From Bordetella holmesii ATCC 51541 (GTDB lineage Bacteria > Pseudomonadota > Gammaproteobacteria > Burkholderiales > Burkholderiaceae_B), in contig CP007494.1 in NCBI GenBank assembly GCA_000612485.1, forward strand, positions 930,001 to 994,000: DNA of 64,000 nucleotides, given 5' to 3'. The position numbers were made by a program, and so were the translations under genes. The notes below the pieces were generated by a model. That model searched no databases. It saw only the letters and a program-made list of their open reading frames with translations, and was not told the origin of the DNA. Shown here piece after piece: positions 37,512 through 46,835 of the stretch (position 1 is its first letter; every line of letters starts with the position of its first letter).

Positions 37512-38279
37512 TTATTTGCCTTGCCAGACGGGCTTGCGCTTCTCGGCAAACGCGGTGGCGCCTTCCTTGGCGTCGGCGGACGTGAAAATATGCGCGATCA
37601 ACGGACGCTGGCGATCGAACATGCCTTCCTGTTCCCAGTCCAGCGACTGCTGCACGATGCTCTTGGCCGTCTGCACGGCCAACGGGCCGTTCTCGACAAT
37701 GACGCGCGCCAGCGCCAGTGCACCCTCGAGGGCCTGGCCCGCTTCGGTCAAGCGGTTGACCAGACCCAGTTGATGGGCCCGCTCGGCACCGAGCATGTCA
37801 CCCGTCAGTACGATTTCCATGGCCACGTGGTAAGGCAGACGGCGCGGCAGGCGGATCATGCCGCCCGAACCGGCGACCAGGCCACGCTTGACCTCGGGCA
37901 GCCCGAACTTGGAATTACTGGCCGCCACGATCAGATCGCAGGCCAACGCCATTTCGCAGCCACCGGCCAGCGCATAACCTTCGACCGCCGCGATCAGCGG
38001 CTTCTTGGGTGGGCGCTCGTTCAGACCGGCAAAGCCGCGACCCGGAATCAGCGGGCGCTGGCCGCTCTGGGCAAACGCCTTGAGGTCCATACCCGAGGAG
38101 AACGTGCCGCCCGCGCCGGTCAGAATACCGATGCGGATGTCGTCACGGGCATCGAGCTGATCGAGGGCCTCGGCCATGGCCTGGGCAGTCTCGAGATTGA
38201 TGGCGTTCTTGGCATCGGGACGATTGACCGTGATGACCTGGATACCGTCGGCGACGTCGACCTTGACCAACTCTGACAT
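37512..38279 (-). CDS. enoyl-CoA hydratase/isomerase (crotonase superfamily)
   Basis: 255 aa from ATG 38279, preceded by AGGAAGGAG. Crotonase fold: first oxyanion-hole segment GGTFSSGMDLKAF (~59-71) and the second GYALAGGCEMALACDLIVAA (~99-118), with a catalytic-type Glu in FGLPEVKRGLVAGSGG. The end LIAHIFTSADAKEGATAFAEKRKPVWQGK is canonical. Physiological acyl-CoA unknown. Probably the first gene of the leftward cluster ending in citE; it is divergent from the second Bug gene. Confidence 0.9.
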   Translation of the reverse strand: MSELVKVDVADGIQVITVNRPDAKNAINLETAQAMAEALDQLDARDDIRIGILTGAGGTFSSGMDLKAFAQSGQRPLIPGRGFAGLNERPPKKPLIAAVEGYALAGGCEMALACDLIVAASNSKFGLPEVKRGLVAGSGGMIRLPRRLPYHVAMEIVLTGDMLGAERAHQLGLVNRLTEAGQALEGALALARVIVENGPLAVQTAKSIVQQSLDWEQEGMFDRQRPLIAHIFTSADAKEGATAFAEKRKPVWQGK

Positions 38280-38421
38280 GTAGTGCTCCTTCCTGAGGCG
38301 TTTGGGAACGGCTCCCAACTTCTATATAAGACTGCGGAAACCAGAATCATACGACCATTGCCCATCCCGCCCGGATCCTGCCCTCGCCGCGCTTGCCGGG
38401 AACGAGGTCTGTCCCGTACGC

Positions 38422-38441
38422 TTGTATTATTGTAAGTACAA
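38422..38441. promoter_or_regulatory. AT-rich palindrome and possible -10 upstream of the Bug-GntR operon
   Basis: TTGTATTATTGTAAGTACAA: outer arms TTGTA/TACAA are inverted repeats and an inner TTGTAAG partly repeats the left arm. TATTAT inside it resembles a -10 box. It lies 18 nt before the Bug start in a GC-rich setting. A GntR regulator is encoded in the same operon, so this is a plausible operator (inference only). Confidence 0.45.
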
Positions 38442-38458
38442 CATAACAGGAGAGAGAC

Positions 38459-39414
38459 ATGCAGAGTTGGCAACGCCTGACGGCCGGCGCACTCTTGAGC
38501 GCCGCCGCCCTGGCCCCGGCCTGGGCGCAAACGGAGGCCATCAAGCTGGTGGTCGGCGCCCCCCGGGCGGCACCACCGACACCGTCGCGCGCAGCATTGC
38601 CCAGACGATGGCCAAAGATTTGCAGCGCACGGTCCTGGTGGAAAACCGCCCCGGCGCCGGCGGCAATATCGCGGCTGACTACGTCGCCAAAAGCCGCGCC
38701 GATGGCACCACACTGTTGGTGACCTTTACGGGCTTTTCGATCAACGCCTCGCTCTACCGCAAGTTGCCCTTCGATCCGGTCAAGGATTTCACGCCCATCA
38801 GCATGCTGGCTCAAGTGCCCAGCGTCCTGGTCGCCCGCAAGGATTTCCCGGCCAACGACATTCCGGAGTTGCTCAAACAGGTCAAAGCCGATCCGGGCAA
38901 ATACACCATGGCTCTTGGCGCGGTCGGTTCGTCGTTGCACCTGGCCGGCGAACGCATGAAAATGCTGGCCGACCTGGACATTCTCAACGTTCCCTACAAA
39001 GGCACCTCACCCGCACTGGCCGACCTGCTGGGCGGACAGGTCGATATGATGTTTGCCAGCTCGCTCAGCGCGCAGCCGCATATCAAGAGCGGATCGCTCA
39101 AAGCGCTGGGCGTCACCAGCCCGCAGCAACTGCCGCAGTACCCCGGCGTCAAACCCATCGGCGACACCGTCAAGGGATTCGAATCGAATGCCTGGTTCGC
39201 TCTGCTGGGCCCGGCCGATCTGCCGCCGCAGACGCTGCAGTCGGTCAATGCCGCCGCCAGCAAAGCCGTCGCCGCGCCGGAATTCCGCAAACTGCTGGAA
39301 AATGAATCGGCTACCGCCGTCAGCAGCAGCCCGGAAGAATTAGGCGCCTTCGTGCGCCAGGACATCGACCGCTATGCGGAGATCGTCAAGTTCACCGGTG
39401 CGACGGTCGACTGA
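38459..39414 (+). pseudogene. Bug/TctC-family solute receptor, frameshifted in a C-run
   Basis: Start ATG 38459 with AGGAGAGAG upstream. The Sec signal MQSWQRLTAGALLSAAALAPAWA is followed by QTEAIKLVVGAP. The next family motif PGGTTDTVARSIAQTMAKDLQ is one frame back: six C at 38559-38564 where seven would give GAPPGGTTDT. The remainder (ENRPGAGGNIAADYVAKSRADGTTLL, NVPYKGTSPALADLLGGQVDMMFAS) is intact to FTGATVD. Full length would be about 318 aa. As read, translation leaves frame after ~35 residues. It would have been the substrate receptor for the downstream catabolic genes. Confidence 0.85.
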
Positions 39415-39435
39415 TCACTACTCATTGGAGTCTCT

Positions 39436-40212
39436 GTGGCCGACAGCCCGCTACCGCTTTATCACAAGGTCTATCTGCTTATCAGGCAACGCCTGCTGGC
39501 GGGCGGCTTCGCCCCGCAGACGGCGCTGCCGGGGGAAAACGCCCTGGCAGCCGAGTACGGAGTGTCACGCCTGACGATACGCCGCTCGCTCGAAGCGCTC
39601 GAAGCGGATGGATTGATCGAGCGGCATCAGGGCCGGGGGACATTCGCAGCGCTGCAAAGCGCCGCGTCGTCCACCCAGCACAGCTCCGACATGGACTCGC
39701 TGATGGTCCACCTCGCTCGCATGGGCATGCAGACTCAAGTCACCTTGCTGGCGCTGGACACCATCGCCGCCTCGTCCCTGATCGCCGCCCACCTGGAGCA
39801 GGCACCCGGCACGGCGGTGCAACGCGCGATCCGCGTTCGCAGCCATGAGAACCAGCCCTTTTCGTATCTGACCACCTACGTGCCGCAAACCATTGGCCAG
39901 GCGATCACGCATGCCGATCTGGTAAGCAAGCCACTGCTGGCCATCTTCCGCGACCTGGGCATACAGGTCGCGCGGGCCGAGCAGACCATCTCGGCGGTCC
40001 TGGCCGAACCCGACGCGGCCGCCGCGCTGAACGTGCCGGTGGGTTCGGCACTGCTGAGCCTGCAACGGCGCGTGCGTGCCGCCGACGGCCAGCCGGTGGA
40101 GTGGCTGCACGCCCTGTACCGGCCGGACCGCTATAAATACCGCATGGATATGCAAGCCCATAACATGCCGGGGCAACCGACCTGGCTGCCGGCGGGCACT
40201 CCTTCCACCTGA
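39436..40212 (+). CDS. GntR-family regulator (HutC/UTRA type)
   Basis: 258 aa from GTG 39436, with GGAG 7 nt upstream. The N-terminal winged HTH (~5-72, LYHKVYLLIRQRLLAGGFAPQTALPGENALAAEYGVSRLTIRRSLEALEADGLIERHQGRGTFAA) is canonical GntR. The C-terminal UTRA effector-binding fold runs ~90-240 (RAIRVRSHENQPFSYLTTYVP, SALLSLQRRVRAADGQPVEWLHALYRPDRYKYRMDM). Placed between a Bug receptor and two catabolic enzyme genes, it likely represses this operon and responds to its substrate. Confidence 0.92.
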   Translation: MADSPLPLYHKVYLLIRQRLLAGGFAPQTALPGENALAAEYGVSRLTIRRSLEALEADGLIERHQGRGTFAALQSAASSTQHSSDMDSLMVHLARMGMQTQVTLLALDTIAASSLIAAHLEQAPGTAVQRAIRVRSHENQPFSYLTTYVPQTIGQAITHADLVSKPLLAIFRDLGIQVARAEQTISAVLAEPDAAAALNVPVGSALLSLQRRVRAADGQPVEWLHALYRPDRYKYRMDMQAHNMPGQPTWLPAGTPST

Positions 40213-40224
40213 GATGTTCCGTCT

Positions 40225-41546
40225 ATGACTGCCCAGACCCTGGCCCAGAAGCTGCTGGCCGCCGCCGCCGGACGCGACGCGGCCCTTCCCGGCGAAATCA
40301 TCACCTGCAAGGTCGCTCTCGCCATGTTCCACGATTCCAGCGGCCCACGGCGCCTGCAGCCCATGTTGCAGGATCTGGACACCGGCCTGTGGGACCGCAA
40401 CAAGGTGGTGCTGGTCATGGACCACTATGTGCCGGAAGCCGACGACGAATCGCGCCGCATCGTCCGCATCGCGCGCGACTGGGCGCAGGAGCAGCGCCTG
40501 CCGCACGTCTACGACTCGGTCGGCATCTGCCACGTCGTGCTGCCCGAACATGGCCATATCCGACCCGGAATGTTCTGCGTCGGCGGTGACTCGCACTCGC
40601 CGACCGGCGGCGCGTTCGGGCCTATATGTTCGGCGTAGGCAGCACGGAGATGCTGGGCGTGGTCAGCAGCGGCGAGATCTGGATGCGCGTGCCCGAAACC
40701 CTGATGATGTGCTGGCACGGACGCCTCGCGCCCGGGGTGATGGCCAAGGACATGATGCTCTATCTGATCGGCCGCTACGGCATGAACGGCGGGCGCTATC
40801 AGGCCGTTGAATTCTGTGGCGAAGCCGTCGGCGCCCTCTCGATGCGCGAACGCATGACACTGTCCAACCTCTCGGCCGAGATGGGCGCGCAAGCCGGCCT
40901 GATCGCGCCGGACGCCGTCACGCAGGCCTATCTGCACGACGCCGGCGCCGCGCTGACCGACATCGCGCACTGGCGATCCGACACCGGCGCGCCGGCGCAT
41001 TGGCATGAGTTCGACGCCAGCACATTGGCGCCTCAGGTCGCCGCGCCGCACAGCCCGGCCAACACCGCGCCGGTCTACGACTACCCCGATACGCCCGTCC
41101 AGGTCGCCTACATCGGCGCATGCACGGGCGCCAAACTGGATGATCTGCGCGCCGCAGCCAGTGTCCTGCGCGGCCGCCGTGTGCCCCCTCAGGTGCACCT
41201 GCTGGTGGCGCCCGCCAGCCAGCGCGAACAGGCCGCCTCCGCCTTGGTGCAACTCGGGCTGCGTGCGGTCATTGCCCCCAGTTACAGCGGCCTGTATTTT
41301 CGCAATGCTTTCAACGTCGGGTTGCTGCTGCTGACCTGCGCACGGGCCCACGAGATTGCGGCCGGCGACTCGATCGAACTGGACCTGCCCGGCCAATGCG
41401 TGCGCAAGGTCGACGGCACCGTTCTGCCCTGCGAACCCGTGCCCGACTTCCTGCTCGATATGGTGCAGGCCGGAGGCCTGCTGATGCAACTCAAACGCCG
41501 TCTGGCAGACGGCAGCCTGCCCCGCCATCCCATGAGTGCCCTATGA
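40225..41546 (+). pseudogene. LeuC-LeuD-type hydro-lyase, frameshifted and collapsed by internal deletion
   Basis: Aconitase/isopropylmalate dehydratase superfamily. Codons 1-132 (MTAQTLAQKLLAAAAGRDAALPGEIITCKV... VVLVMDHYVPEAD... CVGGDSHSPTGGAFG) are a LeuC-type start. GGG at 40618-40620 should be GGGG: the expected YMFGVGSTEMLGVVSSGEIW is in the next frame and continues to 41546. Inside it, YIGACTGAKLDDLRAAASVLRGRRVPP and VHLLVAPAS (LeuC) join directly to REQAASALVQLGLRAVIAPSYSGLYFRNAFNVGLL (LeuD). The LeuC C-terminal CxxC cluster region and the LeuD N-terminal half are missing. About 440 codons remain of an expected 580 or more. A methylmalate- or citrate-type dehydratase is the likely ancestor. 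Confidence 0.8.
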
Positions 41547-42406
41547 CTTCTTCCGCATTGAAATCCCGTCTGCGAACGGGCCAGGCCTTGCTGGCTCCCG
41601 GCGTTTATGACGCGCTGTCCGCCCTGATCGCTGAGCAAACCGGCTTTGACGCCCTGTATCTGTCGGGAGCCTCCATCGCCTATAGCCGGCTCGGGCGTTC
41701 GGACGTCGGCCTGACCACCTACAGCGAGGTCGAGTCCGTGCTGGGCCGCATCACCGAGCGCGTGCGCTGCCCGGTCATCGTCGACGCCGATACCGGCTTT
41801 GGCAATGCGCTCAACGTCCAGCGCACCGTACGCGGGCTGGAGCGCGCCGGCGCGGCCATGATTCAGCTCGAAGACCAGGACTTCCCCAAGCGTTGCGGCC
41901 ATCTGGAGGGAAAGTCGCTCGTCTCGGCTGACGAGATGTGCGGCAAGCTGCGCGCCGCGCTCGACGCCCGGCAGAACGACGATACGCTGATCCTGGCACG
42001 CACCGATGCGGTGGCCGTCGAGGGGCTGGAGGCGGCCCTCGAACGCGCCGAGCGCTATCTGAACTGCGGCGTGGACGCCCTGTTCATCGAGGCCTTGCGC
42101 TCGCCCGCCCAGATGGATGCCGCCTGCGCGCAGTTTGCCGGCCGGGTACCGTTGCTGGCCAACATGGTCGAAGGCGGTCAAACGCCGATAGAAAGCGCCC
42201 AGGCTCTGGCCGCCCGCGGCTTCCAGATCGTGATTTTCCCGGGTGGCACCGCGCGGGCCGTCGCCCACACCCTGCAAGGCTATTACGGCAGCCTGCTGGC
42301 CCAGGGCAGCACCGCCGCCTGGCGCTCGCAGATGCTGGACTTCGACCAGCTCAATGACGTCATCGGCACACCCGAACTGCTGGCCCGGGCAGAACGCTAC
42401 CGCTGA
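41543..42406 (+). CDS. isocitrate lyase/PEP mutase superfamily lyase (2,3-dimethylmalate or methylisocitrate lyase-like)
   Basis: 287 aa from ATG 41543, overlapping the preceding stop as ATGA. TIM-barrel signature: VYDALSALIAEQTGFDALYLSGASIAYSRLGRSDVGLTT, Mg-binding VIVDADTGFGNALNVQRTV, and the active-site loop with FPKRCGHLEGKSLVS (K-R-C-G-H signature, catalytic Cys). TLILARTDAVAVEGLEAALERAERY and VEGGQTP complete the set. Enzymes of this type cleave 2-methylisocitrate, 2,3-dimethylmalate or oxaloacetate analogues. Pairing with a LeuCD-type dehydratase resembles a dehydratase-lyase module (inference). It looks intact though its partner is broken. Confidence 0.85.
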   Translation: MTSSALKSRLRTGQALLAPGVYDALSALIAEQTGFDALYLSGASIAYSRLGRSDVGLTTYSEVESVLGRITERVRCPVIVDADTGFGNALNVQRTVRGLERAGAAMIQLEDQDFPKRCGHLEGKSLVSADEMCGKLRAALDARQNDDTLILARTDAVAVEGLEAALERAERYLNCGVDALFIEALRSPAQMDAACAQFAGRVPLLANMVEGGQTPIESAQALAARGFQIVIFPGGTARAVAHTLQGYYGSLLAQGSTAAWRSQMLDFDQLNDVIGTPELLARAERYR

Positions 42407-43617
42407 GCCGGCCCGCGCGGCAGGCGACGCCAGAATACCGCCGCAGCGGCCAGACCCAGCGCGCCCATGGCCGCCACCCCGGCAGCCAGCGACACCAACG
42501 CGGTCAGGGCAGACAGCAGCACCGGGCCGAGGCTGCTGCCCAGGTCTGCCATAAAGCGCCATATGCCCAGAAACTCGGTGCGGCCATGCGCGGGCGAGGC
42601 GTCGGCGCCCAGGGTCATCACGATACCGGAACTGATGCCATTGCCCAGGCCCAGCAGCATGGCCGTGACGACAAAGGCCACCGTCCCCCCTGACAACGCG
42701 ATGCCGATAAATGCCAGCCCCATCATCAGCGCCGACGGCAGCGCCACGGCGCGCCGCCCGCGGCGGTCCATCAGCACGCCTGCCGGATAGAACACCGACA
42801 TGTCCACGGCGGCAACCAGCCCATAAATCAAGGACGTGACCGCCGCGTCTATCCCCAGATGATCCGCCCATAAGGGGATGACCACCTGGCGCGATGCCCG
42901 CACGGCGCTCACCAGCAAAATGCCCAACCCAAGCGTGAGATAGACCTGGCGATGGGCGCGAAACACCTCATGCATACGCGGGCGGGCAAGCGGCACCGCC
43001 CCGGCTGCGGCCGGGGTTTTCATATCGGGCGCGACCGCCGCGATGGCGCCCGCGCCCAACACGGCCACCAGCGCCACCCAGTAGGCGCCCTGCAGATCGA
43101 TCAGATGTATCAACGCCGCGCCGGCGAATGGCCCGACGAACACGCCGATACGCATGGTGCCGGCCAGCGTGGACAAGGCGCGAGCCCGCATCCAGACGGG
43201 CACGGCGTCCACCATATACCCCTGGCGTGCCAACAGGAACACCGACGACGCCACCCCCACCATGAACACGCCGGCAGCCAGCGCCCAGATCGAGGAGGCG
43301 AAAATGCAGAGCAACATGGCCACGGCGCTGACCAGCGATGCCGCCACCATCGACCGGAGCTCGCCATGACGCGCCGTAAACAGCGCGGCGGGAATATTGC
43401 TCACCAGCGACCCCACGCCCACCAGCGCCACGATGAAACCCGAGGCGGCCATCGACGCGCCCAGATCGCGGGCACTCAGCGCGATCACCGGCAAAATGGC
43501 GCCGTTGCTCACCCCGTAGAGCAAGGAAGGGCCAAAGGCGGGGATGGCGATGGCGCGCAGCCGGAAATCAGAATCGGGATCGGTATCGGGCACGGTAGGC
43601 GGCAAGGTGAACGGCAA
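42397..43617 (-). CDS. MFS transporter
   Basis: 406 aa with about 12 hydrophobic helices. N-terminal FGPSLLYGVSNGAILPVIALSARDLGASMAASGFIVALVGVGSL and loop ARHGELRSMVAASLVSAVAMLL form the first half. Motif A of the second half is PAGVLMDRRGRRAVALPSALMMGL. LGLGNGISSGIVMTLGADASPAHGRTEFLGIWR resembles the drug/sugar exporter branch. The 3' end overlaps the convergent lyase gene by 10 nt. The substrate is unknown; one possibility is the acid degraded by the neighbouring cluster. Confidence 0.88.
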   Translation of the reverse strand: MPFTLPPTVPDTDPDSDFRLRAIAIPAFGPSLLYGVSNGAILPVIALSARDLGASMAASGFIVALVGVGSLVSNIPAALFTARHGELRSMVAASLVSAVAMLLCIFASSIWALAAGVFMVGVASSVFLLARQGYMVDAVPVWMRARALSTLAGTMRIGVFVGPFAGAALIHLIDLQGAYWVALVAVLGAGAIAAVAPDMKTPAAAGAVPLARPRMHEVFRAHRQVYLTLGLGILLVSAVRASRQVVIPLWADHLGIDAAVTSLIYGLVAAVDMSVFYPAGVLMDRRGRRAVALPSALMMGLAFIGIALSGGTVAFVVTAMLLGLGNGISSGIVMTLGADASPAHGRTEFLGIWRFMADLGSSLGPVLLSALTALVSLAAGVAAMGALGLAAAAVFWRRLPRGPAQR

Positions 43618-43786
43618 AAGCCTGCGGACGGGCAGCGGCTATTCTAGCCAGACCCGTCCCCTGTCGCGAACGCGCCGGCGGCCGGCAAAACGCTGCCGGC
43701 CCACCCCCGGCGCCAAGGCCAGTTAAAATGCCGGGTTTTCCACGCTGGCGGGCGGCGCGCCCAACGCGCCCCAATTTCCAACTTCT

Positions 43787-44698
43787 ATGCTTACCTTTCA
43801 GCAAATCATCCTCACGCTCCAGGAGTACTGGGACAAACAAGGTTGCGCCCTGCTGCAGCCCTATGACATGGAAGTCGGCGCCGGTACCTCGCACACGGCG
43901 ACCTTTCTGCGCGCCATCGGGCCGGAACCCTGGCGCGCCGCCTATGTCCAGCCCTCGCGCCGCCCCAAGGATGGCCGCTACGGCGAAAATCCCAACCGCC
44001 TCCAGCACTACTACCAGTATCAGGTCGTGCTCAAGCCGGCGCCGCCTGAAATCCTGGATCTCTACATCGGTTCGCTCAAGGCCCTGGGCATCAATCCGGC
44101 CGAGCACGACATCCGTTTCGTCGAGGATGACTGGGAAAATCCCACGCTGGGCGCCTGGGGCCTGGGCTGGGAAGTCTGGCTCAATGGCATGGAAGTCACC
44201 CAATTCACCTATTTTCAGCAGGTCGGCGGGCTGGACTGCACGCCCACGACCGGCGAGATCACCTATGGCCTGGAGCGTCTGGCCATGTATCTGCAAGGTG
44301 TCGAAAGCGTATACGACCTGGTCTGGACGGAAGGCGCCAATGGCCGCCGCGTGCTGTACCGCGACGTGTTCCACCAGAACGAGGTCGAGCAATCCACCTA
44401 CAACTTCGAGCACTCCTCGGCCGAGATGCTGTTCGCACATTTCAACGATTACGAAGCCGAGGCCAAACGCCTGATGGACGTGCCGCTGGCCCTGCCGGCC
44501 TACGAGGCCGCGCTGAAAGCCGCCCACACCTTCAACATGCTCGATGCGCGTGGCGCCATCAGCGTGACCGAGCGTGCCGCCTATATCGGCCGCATCCGCA
44601 ACCTGTCGCGCGCCGTCGCGCAGGCCTACTACGACTCCCGTGAACGACTGGGCTTTCCCATGCTGGGCGGCAGCGCCCCCGCCGGGGAGGCTGCCTGA
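43787..44698 (+). CDS. glyQ: glycyl-tRNA synthetase alpha subunit
   Basis: 303 aa, full length for alpha2beta2 bacterial Gly[86 protein letters not shown] is the catalytic class II opening. [21 protein letters not shown] and [16 protein letters not shown] complete motifs 2 and 3. glyS follows after one base. The 169-bp gap before it contains TTAAAAT (43722-43728), a candidate -10. Confidence 0.98.
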   Translation: MLTFQQIILTLQEYWDKQGCALLQPYDMEVGAGTSHTATFLRAIGPEPWRAAYVQPSRRPKDGRYGENPNRLQHYYQYQVVLKPAPPEILDLYIGSLKALGINPAEHDIRFVEDDWENPTLGAWGLGWEVWLNGMEVTQFTYFQQVGGLDCTPTTGEITYGLERLAMYLQGVESVYDLVWTEGANGRRVLYRDVFHQNEVEQSTYNFEHSSAEMLFAHFNDYEAEAKRLMDVPLALPAYEAALKAAHTFNMLDARGAISVTERAAYIGRIRNLSRAVAQAYYDSRERLGFPMLGGSAPAGEAA

Positions 44699-44699
44699 C

Positions 44700-46835
44700 A
44701 TGACCACCACTATCCGCCCCCTGCTGGTTGAACTGCTGACCGAGGAACTCCCGCCCAAGGCCTTGAATCGCCTGGGACAGTCCTTCGCTGAAGGCGTGCG
44801 CGCCACGCTGGACCGCCTGGGCCTGCTGGCCCCGGACTGCCAGGTCACCGCCTACGCCACACCGCGCCGGCTGGCCGTGCATCTGTCCGCCGTACGGGCG
44901 CAAGCCCCCGACCAGGCCTATGCCGAAAAGCTCATGCCAGCCAAGATCGGCCTGACCGAAGACGGCAAGGCCACCCCCGCGCTGATCAAGAAACTGGCCT
45001 CCAAGGGTCTGGAGCATCTCAACCCCGCCACGCTGGAACGCGAATCCGATGGCAAGCAGGACTACCTGATCGCCCGTGGCACCGCGCCCGGCGCCCAGTT
45101 GGCCGCCGGCCTGCAGGAGGGCCTGGACACGGCCCTCACCGGACTGCCCATCCCCAAAGTGATGCGCTATCAGTTGGCCGACGGCGTCAGCAGCGTGAAG
45201 TTCGTGCGCCCCGCCCACCGCCTGATCGCCCTCTTTGGCGCGGACATCGTTCCGGTGTCGGCCCTGGGCCTTCAGGCCGGCCGCAACACGTTGGGCCACC
45301 GCTTCATGAGCGAAGGCGACGTCGTGATCTCGCAGGCCGACGCCTACGAGCCCACGCTGGCGCAGGCGCGCGTGGTGGCGTCCTTCGAGAAACGCCGCGC
45401 CGATATCGACCAGCAACTGCAGACGCAGGCCACCCGCCTGTCGGCCACGTTGGGCAATGACCCCGAAGTGGCGGCGCTGCTTGACGAAGTCACGGCCCTG
45501 GTCGAACACCCCACCGTTTACGTGGGCCAGTTCGAGGAACAATTCCTGCAGGTTCCGCAGGAATGCCTGATCCTCACCATGCGCCTGAACCAGAAATATT
45601 TTCCGCTGTTCGATCCGGCCACGGGCAAGCTCACCCACCGCTTCCTGATCGTCAGCAACATGGAAGTCGCCGACCCCGTCAACATCGTCGAAGGCAATCA
45701 GCGTGTCGTGCGGCCACGGCTGGCCGATGCGCAATTCTTCTTCGAGACCGACCGCAAGGTGCCCCTGGCCGCACGCGTCGAGCCGCTGGGCAGCATCGTC
45801 TATCACAACAAGCTGGGCACCCAGCTCGAACGCGTCGACCTCGTGCGCGCCATCGCGCGTGGCGTGGCCGAAGCCCTGGGCGCGAACGTGTCCGCAAGCG
45901 ACCGCGCCGCGCTGCTGGCCAAGGCCGACCTGGGCTCGAACATGGTGGGAGAATTCCCCGAGCTGCAAGGCGTCATGGGCGCGTACTACGCCGCCGGTGA
46001 CGGCGAGCCCGCCGAGGTGGTCGAAGCGCTGCGCACGCAGTACCGCAACCGCTACGACAGCCCGGTCACGGCCGAGACCCTGACTGCCGCGGTCCTGTTC
46101 ATCGCCGAGCGGGCCGAAACCCTGGTCGGCATCTGGGCCATCGGCCTGGCGCCCACCGGCGAGCGCGATCCTTTCGGCCTGCGCCGCGCCGCGCTGGGCC
46201 TGATCAGCGCATTCGAGCAACTGGCCGCCGGCGGCTGGCTCAAGATCAGCGAGAACGGCCCGCTGTCGCTCACCAGCCTGCTGGGGCTGGCCGGCGCGAG
46301 CTTCCCGGCCGGCAAAGTGCCCGCCAGCACCCTGCCCGAAGTACAGGCATTCATCTATGAACGCTACCGCAATCAACTGATCGCCGAGCATGATCGCAAC
46401 GCCGTCGAAGCCGTGATCGCGCTCACGCCGCCGCTGCATCAGGTCGCAGACCGTGTGCGCGCCGTCACGACGTTCAGCCAGATGCCCGAAGCCGCCAGCC
46501 TAGCTGCGGCCAACAAGCGCATCGGCAACCTGCTGAAAAAGGCCGAAGGCGACATCGGCGCCGTCGACAACGCACGGTTGGCCGATGCGGCCGAGAAAGC
46601 CCTGGCCGAAGCCATCGCCACGCTCGGCCCGCAGGCCGGCGCACAACTGGCTGCGGGCGACTTCGCCGGCAACCTGCGCACGCTGGCCCAGGCCCGCCAA
46701 CCCGTGGACGCCTTTTTTGCCGACGTCATGGTGATGGCCGACGATCCGGCGCTGCGCGCCAATCGCCTGGCCTTGCTCAAGCAACTGCATGGCCTGATGA
46801 ACCAGGTCGCTGACATCTCCAGGCTGGCGCAGTGA
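44700..46835 (+). CDS. glyS: glycyl-tRNA synthetase beta subunit
   Basis: 711 aa from ATG 44700 (MTTTIRPLLVELLTEELPPKALNRLGQ); earlier in-frame ATGs lie inside glyQ. The beta subunit binds tRNA and carries an HD-like and a C-terminal anticodon-binding (DALR) region. Landmarks: QKYFPLFDPATGKLTHRFLIVSNM, RVVRPRLADAQFFFETDRKVPL, LLAKADLGSNMVGEFPELQGVMGAYYA, and the C-terminal FFADVMVMADDPALRANRLALLKQLHGL. It overlaps gmhB by 4 nt. Confidence 0.97.
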   Translation: MTTTIRPLLVELLTEELPPKALNRLGQSFAEGVRATLDRLGLLAPDCQVTAYATPRRLAVHLSAVRAQAPDQAYAEKLMPAKIGLTEDGKATPALIKKLASKGLEHLNPATLERESDGKQDYLIARGTAPGAQLAAGLQEGLDTALTGLPIPKVMRYQLADGVSSVKFVRPAHRLIALFGADIVPVSALGLQAGRNTLGHRFMSEGDVVISQADAYEPTLAQARVVASFEKRRADIDQQLQTQATRLSATLGNDPEVAALLDEVTALVEHPTVYVGQFEEQFLQVPQECLILTMRLNQKYFPLFDPATGKLTHRFLIVSNMEVADPVNIVEGNQRVVRPRLADAQFFFETDRKVPLAARVEPLGSIVYHNKLGTQLERVDLVRAIARGVAEALGANVSASDRAALLAKADLGSNMVGEFPELQGVMGAYYAAGDGEPAEVVEALRTQYRNRYDSPVTAETLTAAVLFIAERAETLVGIWAIGLAPTGERDPFGLRRAALGLISAFEQLAAGGWLKISENGPLSLTSLLGLAGASFPAGKVPASTLPEVQAFIYERYRNQLIAEHDRNAVEAVIALTPPLHQVADRVRAVTTFSQMPEAASLAAANKRIGNLLKKAEGDIGAVDNARLADAAEKALAEAIATLGPQAGAQLAAGDFAGNLRTLAQARQPVDAFFADVMVMADDPALRANRLALLKQLHGLMNQVADISRLAQ

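Noticed and set aside
38302..38558. Long single ORF 38302-39414 as one intact Bug protein
   Set aside because: Its first ~85 residues have no signal peptide and do not resemble the family, while a proper signal peptide with a good ribosome site starts at 38459 in the other frame. A frameshift is the better reading.
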